A DNA stretch of 62,613 nt from an uncultured Cloacibacillus sp. (GCA_900545755.1 URAG01000002.1:1-62613); one strand, 5' to 3'. Shown: positions 43,819-54,134, counted from the stretch's first letter. The notes: a model not told the origin generated them from the letters alone. Translations and numbers: made by a program.

Positions 43819-44874
43819 TTATTCGTACCAGACTACGCGCGGTATCGAGAGCGAACATGCGCGGCCGACTTCTAGACGCGGCTCACGGCGGCTCTTCTCA
43901 ACGCGGATTTCCTGCGTCCCGACCTTCACCATGTAGTCGACGGTCTCTCCAAGGTAGGCCATGCGGTCTATGACTCCGCGCACGCCTTCGCCCTCGGCGA
44001 CGAACTGCACGTCTGAGGGACGGCACGCGAGCGTGGCCTTCTGCGCGCCGGCGAACTCCTGCGGTATTTCAGCGGCTATAGTCCCAGCCTCAGGCGCGCT
44101 TTCAAGAACGGCGCGTCCGCCGTCGAGCTTCACCTTGATGAAGTTCGACAGCCCGATGAAGCTGAAGACGAACTGGTTCTTAGGATGTGCGTAGATGTTG
44201 AGCGGAGTGTCTATCTGCATCATGCGCCCGTCTTTCATTACCATGATGCGGTTCGAAAGCGCCATAGCCTCAGACTGGTCGTGCGTGACGAATATAATTG
44301 AGAAGTCATATTTGCGCTGCAGGTCCTTTATTTCGAAGCGCATCTCTTCGCGAAGGTGCGGGTCAAGGTTCGAGAGCGGTTCGTCAAGCAAAAGCAGCCC
44401 GGGGTTGATTGACAGCGCGCGCGCTAGCGCTATGCGCTGCTTTTCTCCGCCGGAGAGGTCGTTCGGGTAAAGCTGCGCCTGCTTCGTGAGGTTCGTGTTG
44501 GCGAGCGCCTGCTTAGTGCGTTCCTCTATCTCGGAGCGGCTGAGCTTCTTTATCTTGAGCGGGAAGGCGACGTTGTCGTAGACCGTCATGTGCGGCCAAA
44601 CCGCGAAGGCCTGGAAGACCATCCCAAATCCGCGATGCTCTGGCGGGACATAGAAGTTCTTCGCCTTTGACGACATAAGCTTGCCGCCGACTTCGATCTC
44701 ACCCTCGTCAAGGTCCTCAAAGCCTGCGACCATGCGCAGCGTCGTCGTCTTGCCGCAGCCGGAGGGGCCGAGGAACGAGAAGCATTCGCCTTTTTCAATG
44801 GAGAGGTTGAGCTTGTCGACCGCGCGGACCGTGCCGAAGAGTTTCGTAACGTCTCTGAGTTCTACATAAGCCAT
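43819..44874 (-). CDS. ABC transporter ATPase, PotA/FbpC type (second ATPase of the operon)
   Basis: This 351-residue ABC ATPase has Walker [10 protein letters not shown], signature LSGGEKQR, Walker B LLLLDEPLSNLD and a C-terminal TOBE-like domain (FSFIGLSNFIKVKL, CRPSDVQFV). It belongs to the CUT1/Fe-polyamine class. It lies 2 bases after the permease and is separated from a first ATPase by that permease, so the operon has two ATPase genes. They could form a heterodimer or be redundant. Confidence 0.93.
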   Translation of the reverse strand: MAYVELRDVTKLFGTVRAVDKLNLSIEKGECFSFLGPSGCGKTTTLRMVAGFEDLDEGEIEVGGKLMSSKAKNFYVPPEHRGFGMVFQAFAVWPHMTVYDNVAFPLKIKKLSRSEIEERTKQALANTNLTKQAQLYPNDLSGGEKQRIALARALSINPGLLLLDEPLSNLDPHLREEMRFEIKDLQRKYDFSIIFVTHDQSEAMALSNRIMVMKDGRMMQIDTPLNIYAHPKNQFVFSFIGLSNFIKVKLDGGRAVLESAPEAGTIAAEIPQEFAGAQKATLACRPSDVQFVAEGEGVRGVIDRMAYLGETVDYMVKVGTQEIRVEKSRREPRLEVGRACSLSIPRVVWYE

Positions 44875-44876
44875 GT

Positions 44877-46589
44877 TTACGCACCTCCATTGTCAGCGCG
44901 GTGTTTCTTTTCAAAGAAGCGCTTGATGATTATTTCGCCGCCGACTATAAGAAGCAGCGCGACGCCGGCGAGGGCGCAGGCGTAGACCGTCTCTCCGTCC
45001 TCGTTAAGCGTATATATTGCAACGCCTATAGTTCTAGTCGTAGGCCCGTACAGCAGGACGGAGGTCGTCAGCTCGCGAAGCGCCGGCAGGAAGATCAGGA
45101 AGAACGCGGCGACCATGCCTGGGCGTATCAGCGGGATGACGATGTCGCGAAGCGACTGCCACGGGGTGGCGCCGCTCGCACGGCTGGCCTCAACAAGCGA
45201 GTCGTGGACCTGTTCGAGCGCAGCGCTGTTGGACTTGAGCGAGAAGGCCATATAGCGCGCGATGTAAGCGACGAAGATTATCCATGCCGTGTTGTATATG
45301 TTGATTCCGAAGCGTCCGCTCCACGTCAGGATGACGCCGAGCGCGATGACCGTTCCGGGGAGGGAGAACGGCAGCATTCCAAGGAATTCCAGGAACCACT
45401 TGCCGCGCACCTTGAGCTTGACTAGGACGTAGGAGATGATTCCGCCCGCGATCATCGTTACGAAGGCAGCGGAAAGCGACAGGTATGTGGAGTTCCATAT
45501 AGCGTCGCGCGTCAGCTTCCATTCGAAGAGGACGTAACGGAAGTTATCCCAAGTCATATTCTCGAGCGTTACAGGCACGCCGTACGTCTTGAGCATACCG
45601 ACTATGAATATCGTAACGGTAGGCATAACGACTGTGATGAGCAGGTATATGCAGCAGAATATGAAGAGCGGCATACGAAGCCCGCGCAGCTTGAGCACGG
45701 TCGGGCGGACGCTCTTACCGGCGATTATCTGGAAGCGGCCCGACTTGACGACGCGGTTCTGCGCGTAAAGTATTATAGCCGCCGAGAGGACTAGAACGAC
45801 GGAGAGCACCGTTGCAGCGCGTATAGCAGCGAAGCTCCCCGCGCTCTGGTGGATCAGCTCGTATATCATAGTCGGTATTGTGTAGATTCCGACGCCAGTA
45901 CCGAGTATGGCCGGAGTTCCGAAATGTGACAGTGAGTAGAGGCAGACGAGCAGCGCGCCAGCGACGACGGATGGCATTATGAGCGGTATCGTTATCTTGC
46001 GCGTTATCGTGAAGAGCCCTGCGCCAGAAATACGCGCCGACTCCTCAAGCGTCGGATCCATGTGTTCGAGAGCGCCGCTGACCTGAATGAATACGAAGGG
46101 GAACAGGTACATGCTTTCTATGACTACTATGCCCCAGAAACCGTAGACGTTGAACAGCGGTTCCCGCGTCCCCCACAATCCCATCCAGAATTGGTTGATA
46201 TACCCCGCTCGAGGTGAGAGAAGCATCTTCCACGCGATAGCTCCGATAAAGGCGGGAAGCATAAAGGGAACAGTGAAGAGAACTTTCATAGTCTCCTTAA
46301 ACGGCATGTCCGTCCTAGTGACGAGCCATGCGAAGAGCGTCCCGACGACCGTGCAGAGCACCGTGACGCATATCGCTATCAGTATGGACATCTTGAGCGC
46401 CTGGAAGGTCTCCTCCTGCATTATCGTATCTACGACGGTCTGAAGGTTCAGCTGCCCGTCTACGACGAACGATGTCCAGAAAATGAGGATGACCGGAAGC
46501 GCGACTACAACAACGAGGATGAGAACGGCGAGAAGGAATATTATCTCAGCCATTCCAAACTTTCTGCCGCCGTGGTTGGGGCTAGGCAT
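44877..46589 (-). CDS. ABC permease with two fused membrane domains (FbpB type)
   Basis: This 570-residue permease has about twelve membrane segments and two EAA loops: [26 protein letters not shown] in the first half and [26 protein letters not shown] in the second. This fused layout is typical of iron(III), thiamine or 2-aminoethylphosphonate importers. It overlaps the upstream ATPase by 8 bases. Confidence 0.93.
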   Translation of the reverse strand: MPSPNHGGRKFGMAEIIFLLAVLILVVVVALPVILIFWTSFVVDGQLNLQTVVDTIMQEETFQALKMSILIAICVTVLCTVVGTLFAWLVTRTDMPFKETMKVLFTVPFMLPAFIGAIAWKMLLSPRAGYINQFWMGLWGTREPLFNVYGFWGIVVIESMYLFPFVFIQVSGALEHMDPTLEESARISGAGLFTITRKITIPLIMPSVVAGALLVCLYSLSHFGTPAILGTGVGIYTIPTMIYELIHQSAGSFAAIRAATVLSVVLVLSAAIILYAQNRVVKSGRFQIIAGKSVRPTVLKLRGLRMPLFIFCCIYLLITVVMPTVTIFIVGMLKTYGVPVTLENMTWDNFRYVLFEWKLTRDAIWNSTYLSLSAAFVTMIAGGIISYVLVKLKVRGKWFLEFLGMLPFSLPGTVIALGVILTWSGRFGINIYNTAWIIFVAYIARYMAFSLKSNSAALEQVHDSLVEASRASGATPWQSLRDIVIPLIRPGMVAAFFLIFLPALRELTTSVLLYGPTTRTIGVAIYTLNEDGETVYACALAGVALLLIVGGEIIIKRFFEKKHRADNGGA

Positions 46590-47682
46590 CCTCTATCACT
46601 CCTTCCATTGTTCTTGCGTCGAATATAAGCTGGTTGGCTATACGTACACCGACGCGGTCTCCCTCTTCGAATATGAGGTTGTGGTCTATAGCGTAATGCG
46701 TCTCCATTTGAGAACGCAGTTCGTGCCCCGCGAAATCTATACGCTGGTCTACTATCGGGCCGAGCAGGTTGACACGCGTGACCGTGCCCGTGACCATCCC
46801 TGCATCCGGCGCGCGGAACAGGTCTATATCCGACGGACGGCAGCCCATCACTGCGTCGGCAGGAACCGGCTCTTTCACCTCATCGGCGAGCGCCGTCTCC
46901 GTACCCTTGACGTACAGCTTACCGCCGCGTTCCTCGACCGGCAGCATGTTAGCCACTCCCATAAAGCGGAATACGAAAGCGTTGACCGGGTGCTCGAAGA
47001 GCTCTACCGGAGTGCCGATCTGGCATATGTTGCCGTGCTGGTCGAGCACCGCGAGACGATCAGATATGGCAAGCGCTATCTCCTGGTCGTGCGTGACGTA
47101 GAGCACAGTCGCGCCCTTTCTCTTCTGGAGCGCCCGTATCTCGAAACGCATCTCCTCACGCAGATTCGCGTCAAGGTTCGTCAACGGCTCGTCAAGAAGC
47201 ATTATCTTAGGTTCCGCTACGAGGGCGCGGGCAAGCGCGACACGCTGCTGCTGTCCGCCTGAGAGCTGCGACGGCAGGCGTTCTTCAAGTCCGTTAAGGT
47301 TGACGCTGTTTATCGCGTCCTGCGTCCTCTTCGCAGCTTCATTTTTTTCAACCTTCTGCATCTGAAGAGGATACATAACATTTTCACGCACAGTCATGTG
47401 CGGCCAGACGGCGTAGTCCTGAAAGACGACGCCGAGCGCGCGCTCCTCAGGCGGCACCATTATCTTCTCGGCCGGAGAGGACTGCGTTACGCCGCCGATC
47501 TTGATAGTGCCGGCATCTGGAGACTCGAAGCCGGCTATCATGCGCAACATGACGGTCTTGCCGCAGCCGGACGGGCCAAGCAGAGTAAAGCATTCGCCGT
47601 CGTTTATAGTGAGGTTTAGATCCTTGTAAACGACTTTTTTGCCGTAGGCCTTGCGCACATGCTCAAGTTTTACTTCAGCCAA
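46582..47682 (-). CDS. ABC transporter ATPase, PotA/FbpC type (first ATPase of the operon)
   Basis: This 366-residue ATPase has Walker [12 protein letters not shown], signature LSGGQQQR, Walker [13 protein letters not shown] and a TOBE-like C-terminus. It lies upstream of the permease. The Thr after GKT is followed by V rather than T, within family limits. It is clearly diverged from the ATPase at 43819, so recent duplication is unlikely. Confidence 0.93.
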   Translation of the reverse strand: MAEVKLEHVRKAYGKKVVYKDLNLTINDGECFTLLGPSGCGKTVMLRMIAGFESPDAGTIKIGGVTQSSPAEKIMVPPEERALGVVFQDYAVWPHMTVRENVMYPLQMQKVEKNEAAKRTQDAINSVNLNGLEERLPSQLSGGQQQRVALARALVAEPKIMLLDEPLTNLDANLREEMRFEIRALQKRKGATVLYVTHDQEIALAISDRLAVLDQHGNICQIGTPVELFEHPVNAFVFRFMGVANMLPVEERGGKLYVKGTETALADEVKEPVPADAVMGCRPSDIDLFRAPDAGMVTGTVTRVNLLGPIVDQRIDFAGHELRSQMETHYAIDHNLIFEEGDRVGVRIANQLIFDARTMEGVIEDA

Positions 47683-47713
47683 ACAAATCTGCTCCTTTCA
47701 CTCTGAATATTAC

Positions 47714-47744
47714 GGGGAAGGCCGTTATCTCCTCGGCCTTCCCC
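47714..47744 (-). terminator. Intercistronic hairpin after the binding-protein gene
   Basis: GGGGAAGGCCG and CGGCCTTCCCC form an 11-bp stem. No T-run follows on the minus strand. Hairpins of this kind often keep the binding-protein mRNA more abundant than the membrane genes. Confidence 0.65.
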
Positions 47745-47805
47745 GAACTGTTCTCTTTTCACGCGTGCGCCATTAACGGCGCCGCGTCGGAAGCCGCCTC
47801 TTCGC

Positions 47806-48798
47806 TTATTTGCCGGGGCGCATAATATCCTTGAACTGCTTGATCATCTCTTCTTTGCCGGCGCCGCTCATCTTCTCAAAGTCGAGTTTGATGGCGTTGA
47901 CGACGGCGTCGTGCGGCTTGGGCAGCGGGCTGCCTTCAGGAAGCGATACATCGTCGCGGACCGGAAGCGTGTAGTTGTTGGCGATGATCTGCTGGCCTTC
48001 CTTGGAGAGTAGGAAGTCGACGAACTTCTGGGCTGCGGAGAGGTTCTTCGTGCCCTTGATGATGCCGACGGGGCTCGGAAGGACTATCGTCTCTTTCGGG
48101 TAAGCCATGGCGAGCGTGGCTCCCTTCTCTATTTTCGCCATCGTTATGTAGTCGACGCCGATGCAGGCCACGAGGTCGCCCATCGCCGTATCGTCAACGA
48201 CCTGGCCGGAGCCCTGGCTCATAACGCCGCCGTTCTTCTGGATATCCTTGAAGTAATCCCATCCATAGAGGTTCACGAGCGCCGCAACGCTTCCGTAAGC
48301 AGTTCCGGAGAGCGCCGGGTCTGCAATTCCAAAGGCGTCCTTATAGTCGGGGCCGAGGACGTCCTTCCAAGTCTTCGGGGCTTCCTTGATGAAGCGCGTG
48401 TTATAGACTATGCCGAGCGTTCCGTTACGGGCGGGCGTGAAATAACCGTCAGGATCGATGACGGGGCTGTCCACGTACTTCGCGTTGGGCGACTTGTAGG
48501 CTTCGAGCACTCCCTCTTTCTTGAGCTGATAGAAGTCGGGAACTTCGCTGTGCCAAAGTACGTCGGCTACCATTGAGCCAGACTGGCGCTCCGCGGCGAT
48601 TTTCGCCATGAGTTTTCCGGCTCCGGCTACGTAGGCGTCGAACTCGATATCGGGATGCTGCTTCAGGAACGCATCCTTCAGCTCTCCGATGAGCGAGTCC
48701 TTCATCGACGTGTAGACCGTCAACTTCTCAGCAGCCATGGCGGTGCCGGATACGAAGAGCATCGCAGTCAGCATCAGCAACGCAACAAACTTTTTCAT
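47806..48798 (-). CDS. Periplasmic binding protein, iron(III)/polyamine type
   Basis: This 330-residue protein has a signal peptide (KKFVALLMLTAMLFVSGTAMA) followed by the FbpA/AfuA-like fold (KLTVYTSMKDSLIGELKDAFLKQHPDIEFD, ADVLWHSEVPDFYQLKKEG, LGIVYNTRFI). It feeds the ABC transporter downstream. The ligand could be ferric iron, thiamine, a phosphonate or a sugar phosphate; the ligand residues cannot be assigned by eye. ATG 48798 was chosen with GAGGTAG upstream. Confidence 0.9.
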   Translation of the reverse strand: MKKFVALLMLTAMLFVSGTAMAAEKLTVYTSMKDSLIGELKDAFLKQHPDIEFDAYVAGAGKLMAKIAAERQSGSMVADVLWHSEVPDFYQLKKEGVLEAYKSPNAKYVDSPVIDPDGYFTPARNGTLGIVYNTRFIKEAPKTWKDVLGPDYKDAFGIADPALSGTAYGSVAALVNLYGWDYFKDIQKNGGVMSQGSGQVVDDTAMGDLVACIGVDYITMAKIEKGATLAMAYPKETIVLPSPVGIIKGTKNLSAAQKFVDFLLSKEGQQIIANNYTLPVRDDVSLPEGSPLPKPHDAVVNAIKLDFEKMSGAGKEEMIKQFKDIMRPGK

Positions 48799-49005
48799 AA
48801 AAACTACCTCCCTGTGCTTTTTGGGTTTCCCCTGTTTTAAAAATTTGCCCAGCCCTCGCGCGCCCAACGCTCAGAGCCGATGCAAAGATTTAACGTTTTG
48901 AAAGCTCTTAATTCAGATAAGCCTTTCTTATGTGTAAATAAAAAGTAAAACTTTTGTAAAAATATCAACACTCCTCACGCTTGTGTATTATATAACGAGC
49001 AATAA

Positions 49006-49046
49006 AAAAATCAACACAGAAAAATTAATTTTTCGTGTTGATTTTT
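49006..49046. terminator. Long AT-rich terminator after folD
   Basis: AAAAATCAACAC and GTGTTGATTTTT pair around an inner GAAAAATT/AATTTTTC stem, giving about 20 bp with one bulged A. On the minus strand, after the folD stop, it is followed by a long T-run. A minus-strand promoter for the SBP gene (TTGATT, then TATAAT near 48990) overlaps it. Confidence 0.8.
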
Positions 49047-49128
49047 AGTATTCTTCCAGGCAGGACAGTTTGATTTTTATTTTATATTTACTACATGCTT
49101 TATAAAGACATGAATTTTTACATATATT

Positions 49129-50001
49129 TTATATTACACCGCCTACGAGCCGAGCGCAGGCCTCGACCACGTGTTTTGCAAGCACGGTGGTCGTCACCTT
49201 GCCTATACCGCCTGGGACCGGCGTAACAGCAAGCGCGGTTTCAGAAGCGGCTTCGTAGTCCACATCTCCGCACATTTTACCGTTCTCGTCAAAGTTTATG
49301 CCAATATCGACGATTACCTGACCAGGCGATAGGTATTCGCGCCCTATCATCTTTCCGTGGCCGATGGCGACGACCAGGATTTCAGCCTCGCGACAGAGAT
49401 CTGTGAGGTTTTCCGTCTTAGTATGGCAAACCGTGACGGTTGCGTCGCGTTCGAGCAGCATCATAGCGACCGGCTTGCCGACGACGAAACTGCGACCGAC
49501 GACGACGGCGCGCTTCCCCGCTATCTTAACGCCGTAGTGGTCGAGCATGTCGATGCATGCCTCCGCCGTGCACGGCGCGAAACCGACCTTCTTACAGGAG
49601 TAAAGCCCGGCCATCGAGCATTCCGTGATGCCGTCGACATCCTTTTCCGGCACAAGCGCGCGACAGACAGCTCGGTCGTCGATGTGCGGCGGCAGCGGGC
49701 GCAGGATCAAAACGCCATGGACGGATGAGTCCTCGTTGAGAGAGCGCACACACTCCAGAAGTTCGCTCTGCCCAACGTTTTCACCGAAGTGAATGAGTTT
49801 AACGCCGACGCCTGCAGCCTCGCAGCATTTTGCGGCATTGCGCTCGTATGCGATGTCGTCGCCGTTGTCGCCGACGCGCACGATGGCGAGCGCAGGAGCG
49901 GCGCCGCGCGCGCGCAGGGCCTCGGCGCGGCTTCTGAGATGCTCGTTCAGCTTATCGATGACGGGCTTCCCTCTCATTATTGTTTGTGGCATTTCCTTCA
50001 C
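49129..50001 (-). CDS. folD: Methylenetetrahydrofolate dehydrogenase/cyclohydrolase FolD
   Basis: This 290-residue bifunctional enzyme interconverts methylene-, methenyl- and formyl-THF. Motifs are YERNAAKCCEAAG for the catalytic Tyr and Lys, VHGVLILRPLPPHID, PEKDVDGIT, VVVGRSFVVGKPVAMMLL for NAD(P) binding, and the end TPVPGGIGKVTTTVLAKH. The start is GTG 50001 or ATG 49992; neither has an ideal ribosome site. It is transcribed alone, divergent from the ferredoxin gene. Confidence 0.95.
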   Translation of the reverse strand: MKEMPQTIMRGKPVIDKLNEHLRSRAEALRARGAAPALAIVRVGDNGDDIAYERNAAKCCEAAGVGVKLIHFGENVGQSELLECVRSLNEDSSVHGVLILRPLPPHIDDRAVCRALVPEKDVDGITECSMAGLYSCKKVGFAPCTAEACIDMLDHYGVKIAGKRAVVVGRSFVVGKPVAMMLLERDATVTVCHTKTENLTDLCREAEILVVAIGHGKMIGREYLSPGQVIVDIGINFDENGKMCGDVDYEAASETALAVTPVPGGIGKVTTTVLAKHVVEACARLVGGVI

Positions 50002-50164
50002 GTCTTTCGTAAAATATCGCGTGCCCGCGCGGGCGATGGGCGCGGAGCAGGATTATTTTAGCACAAGCGCGGCGGCAGCCGCGCGCCCGAGCGCAGTTGA
50101 AACATAGATATATTTACTTGAAAAGGGTATAATTACTGACGAATAAGATACGGGAGGATAGAAA

Positions 50165-51433
50165 ATGTCTCACAACCATACGCACGGATCTCCGTACACG
50201 AGACTTATCGAAAGGCTGAACCGCTTCCCGCAGGGTGCGCCTGAGTCTAAGTTGTTGTACGACATACTCAAGATACTTATGACCGAGAAGGAAGCGGGGC
50301 TGATGGCGCAGCTTCCTATAAAACCCTTCGACGTTCACAAAGCAGCGCAGGTTTGGCAGATGCCGGAGCACGAAGCGCAGAAAATGCTTGACGACCTCGC
50401 AAGCAAAGCGCTCATCGTCGACATAGAGCAGGACGGCAACCAGATATACGCCGTCCCCCCGCCCATGGCCGGTTTTTTTGAGTTTTCATTGATGCGCGTG
50501 CGCCACGACATAGATCAAAAGACGCTGAGCGAGCTTTTCTACCAGTACATCACCGTAGAAGAGGACTTTATGCGCGACCTTGTATGCAGCGGCGATATAC
50601 AGATGGGGCGCATTTTCCCGCAGGAGCCGCAGATACCAGACGAATACCTGCTCCAGGTTCTCGACTACGAGCGCGCTACAAACGTCATAGACACGGCGTC
50701 GCATATAGGCATCAGCATGTGCTACTGCCGCCATAAGGCGATGCACGAAGGACACGCCTGCGACGCGCCGATGGACATATGCATGACTTTCAACACTACA
50801 GCCGCAACGCTTATCAAGTACGGGCACGCGCGTCAGGTAGACGCAGCCGAGTGCCGCGACCTCCTCGCACAGGCATACGACTATAACCTCGTACAGTTCG
50901 GCGAGAACGTCCGCCGCCGCGTCAATTTCATCTGCAACTGCTGCTCCTGCTGCTGCGAGGCGATGCTCGCCATCAAGCGTTTCGGCGTAGCGCAGACTAT
51001 CTGCTCGAACTTTATTTCGAAGATAAACCCAGAAAAATGCGTCGGCTGCGGAAAATGTTTGAAAATCTGCCCAGTCAACGCAATAGAGATGACAGAAGAA
51101 AATGGACGCAAAAAAGCGCACGTCGTCCCCGAACGCTGTATCGGCTGCGGCGTCTGCGTCAAGAACTGCCCAACGCACGCGCTCGCGCTCGAACCGCGCC
51201 CGAACAGGCTCATCACGCCGCTCGATACGACGCATAAAGCCGTAGCGATGGCGACCGAGCGCGGCAAGCTTCAGGAGCTCATCTTCGACAACAAAGTGCT
51301 ATTCAGCCACCGGCTTCTCGCCGGCGTCCTCGGCGCGATACTGAAGCTTCCCGGTCTCCAGCGCTCCTTCGCTCAGGCCCAGCTGAAGTCAAGATACCTC
51401 GAAAAGCTGATAAGCAAGGCTGCGGGAGAGTAA
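50165..51433 (+). CDS. 4Fe-4S ferredoxin-domain protein with Cys-rich middle
   Basis: This 422-residue protein has an N-terminal helical, winged-helix-like region, a Cys-rich stretch in the middle (CYCRH, then CNCCSCCC), and two 2x[4Fe-4S] motifs near the end (CVGCGKCLKICP and CIGCGVCVKNCP). The layout recalls cytoplasmic electron-transfer or reductase subunits. No redox partner is adjacent. GGAGG precedes the ATG. Function unknown beyond electron transfer. Confidence 0.8.
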   Translation: MSHNHTHGSPYTRLIERLNRFPQGAPESKLLYDILKILMTEKEAGLMAQLPIKPFDVHKAAQVWQMPEHEAQKMLDDLASKALIVDIEQDGNQIYAVPPPMAGFFEFSLMRVRHDIDQKTLSELFYQYITVEEDFMRDLVCSGDIQMGRIFPQEPQIPDEYLLQVLDYERATNVIDTASHIGISMCYCRHKAMHEGHACDAPMDICMTFNTTAATLIKYGHARQVDAAECRDLLAQAYDYNLVQFGENVRRRVNFICNCCSCCCEAMLAIKRFGVAQTICSNFISKINPEKCVGCGKCLKICPVNAIEMTEENGRKKAHVVPERCIGCGVCVKNCPTHALALEPRPNRLITPLDTTHKAVAMATERGKLQELIFDNKVLFSHRLLAGVLGAILKLPGLQRSFAQAQLKSRYLEKLISKAAGE

Positions 51434-51474
51434 CCGCATTATAAATAGGCGGCTCAGTAGGTGAAATTACGATA

Positions 51475-51502
51475 AGGCGGAAGGGAATGCCCCTTCCGCC
51501 TT
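51475..51502 (+). terminator. Intrinsic terminator
   Basis: AAGGCGGAAGGG and CCCTTCCGCCTT form a 12-bp stem followed by TTTTTC, between the ferredoxin gene and the convergent ATC hydrolase gene. Confidence 0.9.
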
Positions 51503-51544
51503 TTTCTTACATTTACAAGCTTCTACATCATATAATTTTTTCGT

Positions 51545-52258
51545 TTATATGCTTTCAAAATCCGTCCCGTCGTAAGCCTCGACTGCGGGCCAGAAATCTT
51601 CGCCGTAGCGCTCCGTGAGCATGTCGCGGACTTTCTTTATAACTTCGTCCGCCTGCTCCGGAATCACCTGCCTTATGATATGGACATACATCTGATAGAC
51701 GTCTGCGCAATGATAGGCCATTTCGCGTTTCACATTCTGCCCTGGCTTCAAACGGCTTCCATATGTGTCCATAAAATCTTCCTTGACCTCCGAGCTTCTG
51801 AAATAGAAATCACAAGAGCCGTTGAGGTGCATATTCTGAGTACATTCGAAACCAAGCGAAGAATTGAAGCCGCGCACTATGGAGCCGTCGATTTCGCGGC
51901 AATAGTCTACTCCGCACTCCTTGCATCCCATAGCGCGAAATTCGCGAGCCCACCAGCAATCCGTCTGGCGTTCATGCACCGTTCCGGGGATAGCTTCAAA
52001 CAGGCCGCAGTCCGTAAGCCCTTCGTCGTTGCACAGCAATTCGCCGTAGGCGAAGTAGGAGGTCACATCCAGAGGATTCCCGTCATGCAGCGCTCGCAGG
52101 GCCATTCTGCGGCCGCGCCTCGCTCCGTAAGTGCGCGCCGCGGTCATAAAAATTTCTAATCCGCGCTCTTTACCGCACACTTCAGCCAGAGATTTATAGA
52201 ATGCAACGAGGATGCCGCCGTGGTGCGTCTCAGTCAACGAGATCTTCGGCTTCGGCAT
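51545..52258 (-). CDS. L-2-amino-thiazoline-4-carboxylic acid (ATC) hydrolase family
   Basis: This 237-residue protein matches the ATC hydrolase family. It has TETHHGGILVAFYKSLAE at the start, a Cys-rich core (CKECGVDYCREIDGSIVRGFNSSLGFE) and CDFYFR. The named member opens the thiazoline ring on the way to L-cysteine. It is the last gene of the minus-strand operon led by a MarR gene, with a flavoprotein, a 2Fe-2S protein and a carrier. That points to catabolism of a heterocyclic or sulfur compound, but the substrate is not shown. It overlaps the upstream small membrane gene by 29 bases. Confidence 0.82.
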   Translation of the reverse strand: MPKPKISLTETHHGGILVAFYKSLAEVCGKERGLEIFMTAARTYGARRGRRMALRALHDGNPLDVTSYFAYGELLCNDEGLTDCGLFEAIPGTVHERQTDCWWAREFRAMGCKECGVDYCREIDGSIVRGFNSSLGFECTQNMHLNGSCDFYFRSSEVKEDFMDTYGSRLKPGQNVKREMAYHCADVYQMYVHIIRQVIPEQADEVIKKVRDMLTERYGEDFWPAVEAYDGTDFESI

Positions 52259-52487
52259 CGTCCTTCACCTCAAGGTTGGGGAAAGCCAGGAGCAGCACCA
52301 GCACTACCGTCACAGCGAGGCTGACCGTGAAGAGCGCCGAGCTGCCGCCCATCATGTAACGTATGCAGATACCGTAGGCAAGGGAAAAATTTGCGGCGCA
52401 AAGAAGCAGCGTCAATAAACCGCGCATACGAAGCGGCCCGACCTGCGACTCAAGAAAACTCGATATCATTTTTGCCATTACGCCCAC
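52230..52487 (-). CDS. Small two-helix membrane protein
   Basis: This 85-residue protein has two hydrophobic stretches (LLTLLLCAANFSLAYGI and ALFTVSLAVTVVLVLLLAF) and an acidic tail. I do not recognise a family. It overlaps the carrier gene upstream by 10 bases and the ATC hydrolase downstream by 29 bases. The tight coupling suggests an accessory role for the Nramp-like carrier, which is inference. Confidence 0.7.
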   Translation of the reverse strand: MGVMAKMISSFLESQVGPLRMRGLLTLLLCAANFSLAYGICIRYMMGGSSALFTVSLAVTVVLVLLLAFPNLEVKDDAEAEDLVD

Positions 52488-53791
52488 ACTCCTAACTTAG
52501 TCAAAACAAAGATTACAAAGGTGAGGTTGAGGACGATTACGCTCACCAGAATTCCGAGGTTATACAGATAGTTCTTGACCACGTGCTTTCCTAGGAACTT
52601 ACGGTCGTTAGCAAGAAGGAACCACGACGAACCGCTGACCCACGAGAAGCATGACTGGAGTCCCGCAACGAGAATGACGGCCCACATCGGTTTGCCAATA
52701 TAAGCGCCGAGGAATCCTATCTGCGTACTGATTATCCCGAACTTCCACAGTGCCGAATGCGGGTCGAGCGGCTTGCCGAAAGCGCGGCACAGCGACTGAG
52801 CCGCAATTGTGCTCATGCCTATCATGGTCGATACGGTGATGGCCAGCACGCCTATATAGAAACCTATCTGAATTGCAAGGCTTGGGATAGCTCCTACAAG
52901 CGCGTGAGCCAACTCGTATGTATCGTCTGGGAACGTTCCGCCGCTGAAAGTTACCGCAAAAGCTATTCCGACGAAGGTAAGGACGAGCGTTACGGGAACA
53001 AGCCCTCCGAATACCAGGTCGAAATGCGCCAGCTTTTCATGCACGGGAGTAAAATGGCGCTGCTTCATTGCGTAGTGATACTGACACCAATCTCCAACTG
53101 CGACGACAGAGATAAGCGCTGCGACGCCGGTTGTAACGCCCTCAACGCCGCTCGGGAGCGTCGGAATTAACAGTCCGTGAATTAGTGCGCCCCAATCAAC
53201 GCCGGTAACGAAGATGACCGCGATGAATACAAGCAGCATCACGACGACGAGAAATTTGCTGAAATTCTCAACAAAGCGAACTGCTTTATCGTTTTTGCCG
53301 TACATCCACGCAAACGGGAAAGACAAGGCAAATATGATTATCCAGTTTACCGACCTCGGGCAATTGATTCCAACAAGTGCAAACATATTTTCCAGAGCGT
53401 CGGTGCACAATCCGTACTGTCCAAAGGTGAAAACGCCATATCCTACATAACATGCAATCAAGCCGGTGACGACAGACCCTACAAGCTTATTCTGATACTT
53501 ATTCTGGGCAGTGATTACGTCTAACTTGCTGTGTACGGCGAACTTGCTACCGAGAGAGAACATAAACATTCCAAGCAAGTATGAATAGAATGGTATCCAC
53601 AGCATTTTGTAGCCGTAAGCCGCGCCCATCGCAGCAACGGACGCAAAAGAGCCGGCTCCAAGCGTCGTGACGGCTTCCATAAAAGCCGGACCGGTATATT
53701 TGCTATATCCAACCCAGCGCTCCAGCAGCGGCGCGTCGTTTAAACGCTTTAGATCTTCTACCTCTCTGAGGTATTCTTCTTTCTCGCTCAT
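52478..53791 (-). CDS. Nramp-related membrane transporter
   Basis: This 437-residue protein has about eleven membrane helices in an APC-type layout. The first helix reads GPAFMEAVTTLGAGSFASVAAMGAAYGY, close to the Nramp start but without the metal-binding DPGN, and there is no clear MPH motif in helix 6. The end (GSSWFLLANDRKFLGKHV) is family-like. A loss of the metal motifs argues for an organic or other substrate. It lies between the 2Fe-2S gene and the small membrane gene. Confidence 0.72.
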   Translation of the reverse strand: MSEKEEYLREVEDLKRLNDAPLLERWVGYSKYTGPAFMEAVTTLGAGSFASVAAMGAAYGYKMLWIPFYSYLLGMFMFSLGSKFAVHSKLDVITAQNKYQNKLVGSVVTGLIACYVGYGVFTFGQYGLCTDALENMFALVGINCPRSVNWIIIFALSFPFAWMYGKNDKAVRFVENFSKFLVVVMLLVFIAVIFVTGVDWGALIHGLLIPTLPSGVEGVTTGVAALISVVAVGDWCQYHYAMKQRHFTPVHEKLAHFDLVFGGLVPVTLVLTFVGIAFAVTFSGGTFPDDTYELAHALVGAIPSLAIQIGFYIGVLAITVSTMIGMSTIAAQSLCRAFGKPLDPHSALWKFGIISTQIGFLGAYIGKPMWAVILVAGLQSCFSWVSGSSWFLLANDRKFLGKHVVKNYLYNLGILVSVIVLNLTFVIFVLTKLGVWA

Positions 53792-53811
53792 TCAACTCAC
53801 TCCTCCATAAA

Positions 53812-54123
53812 TTACGCTTCACAAACCAAATCGCGGACGACTTTAGCGCAGTAAGGCTCTATAGTAATCTCCTCAGCATCAACCCTTTCCTTACACGCAA
53901 GCTTCACAGCACCGTCGACCTTAACCATGCACTTGCCGCAGGCAGCCTGACGGCATGCTGCATGGGAAAAGAAAGCGAGGGTGTGATCTTGTTTATCATA
54001 TATCTCCTCTAAAAGGTTCATGACGGAGACGACAGCCCCGTCGTCAACCTCGACGGCGTAGGTTTTGTATTCCCCGCACCCGGTTTCGCATCCGCGCAGA
54101 ATGTTGACTTTAATCTTTCTCAT
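53812..54123 (-). CDS. Short 2Fe-2S protein, SdhB/FrdB N-terminal domain only
   Basis: This 103-residue protein has the plant-type 2Fe-2S motif of succinate dehydrogenase/fumarate reductase iron-sulfur subunits, spaced C-x4-C-x2-C-x11-C (ACRQAACGKCMVKVDGAVKLAC). It ends at VRDLVCEA, where the second ferredoxin domain of SdhB (about 130 more residues) would begin. The frame is intact and the next gene starts 20 bases away, so the short form seems stable. It probably passes electrons to the flavoprotein encoded just upstream. Confidence 0.82.
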   Translation of the reverse strand: MRKIKVNILRGCETGCGEYKTYAVEVDDGAVVSVMNLLEEIYDKQDHTLAFFSHAACRQAACGKCMVKVDGAVKLACKERVDAEEITIEPYCAKVVRDLVCEA

Positions 54124-54134
54124 CTGCTGCCTCC

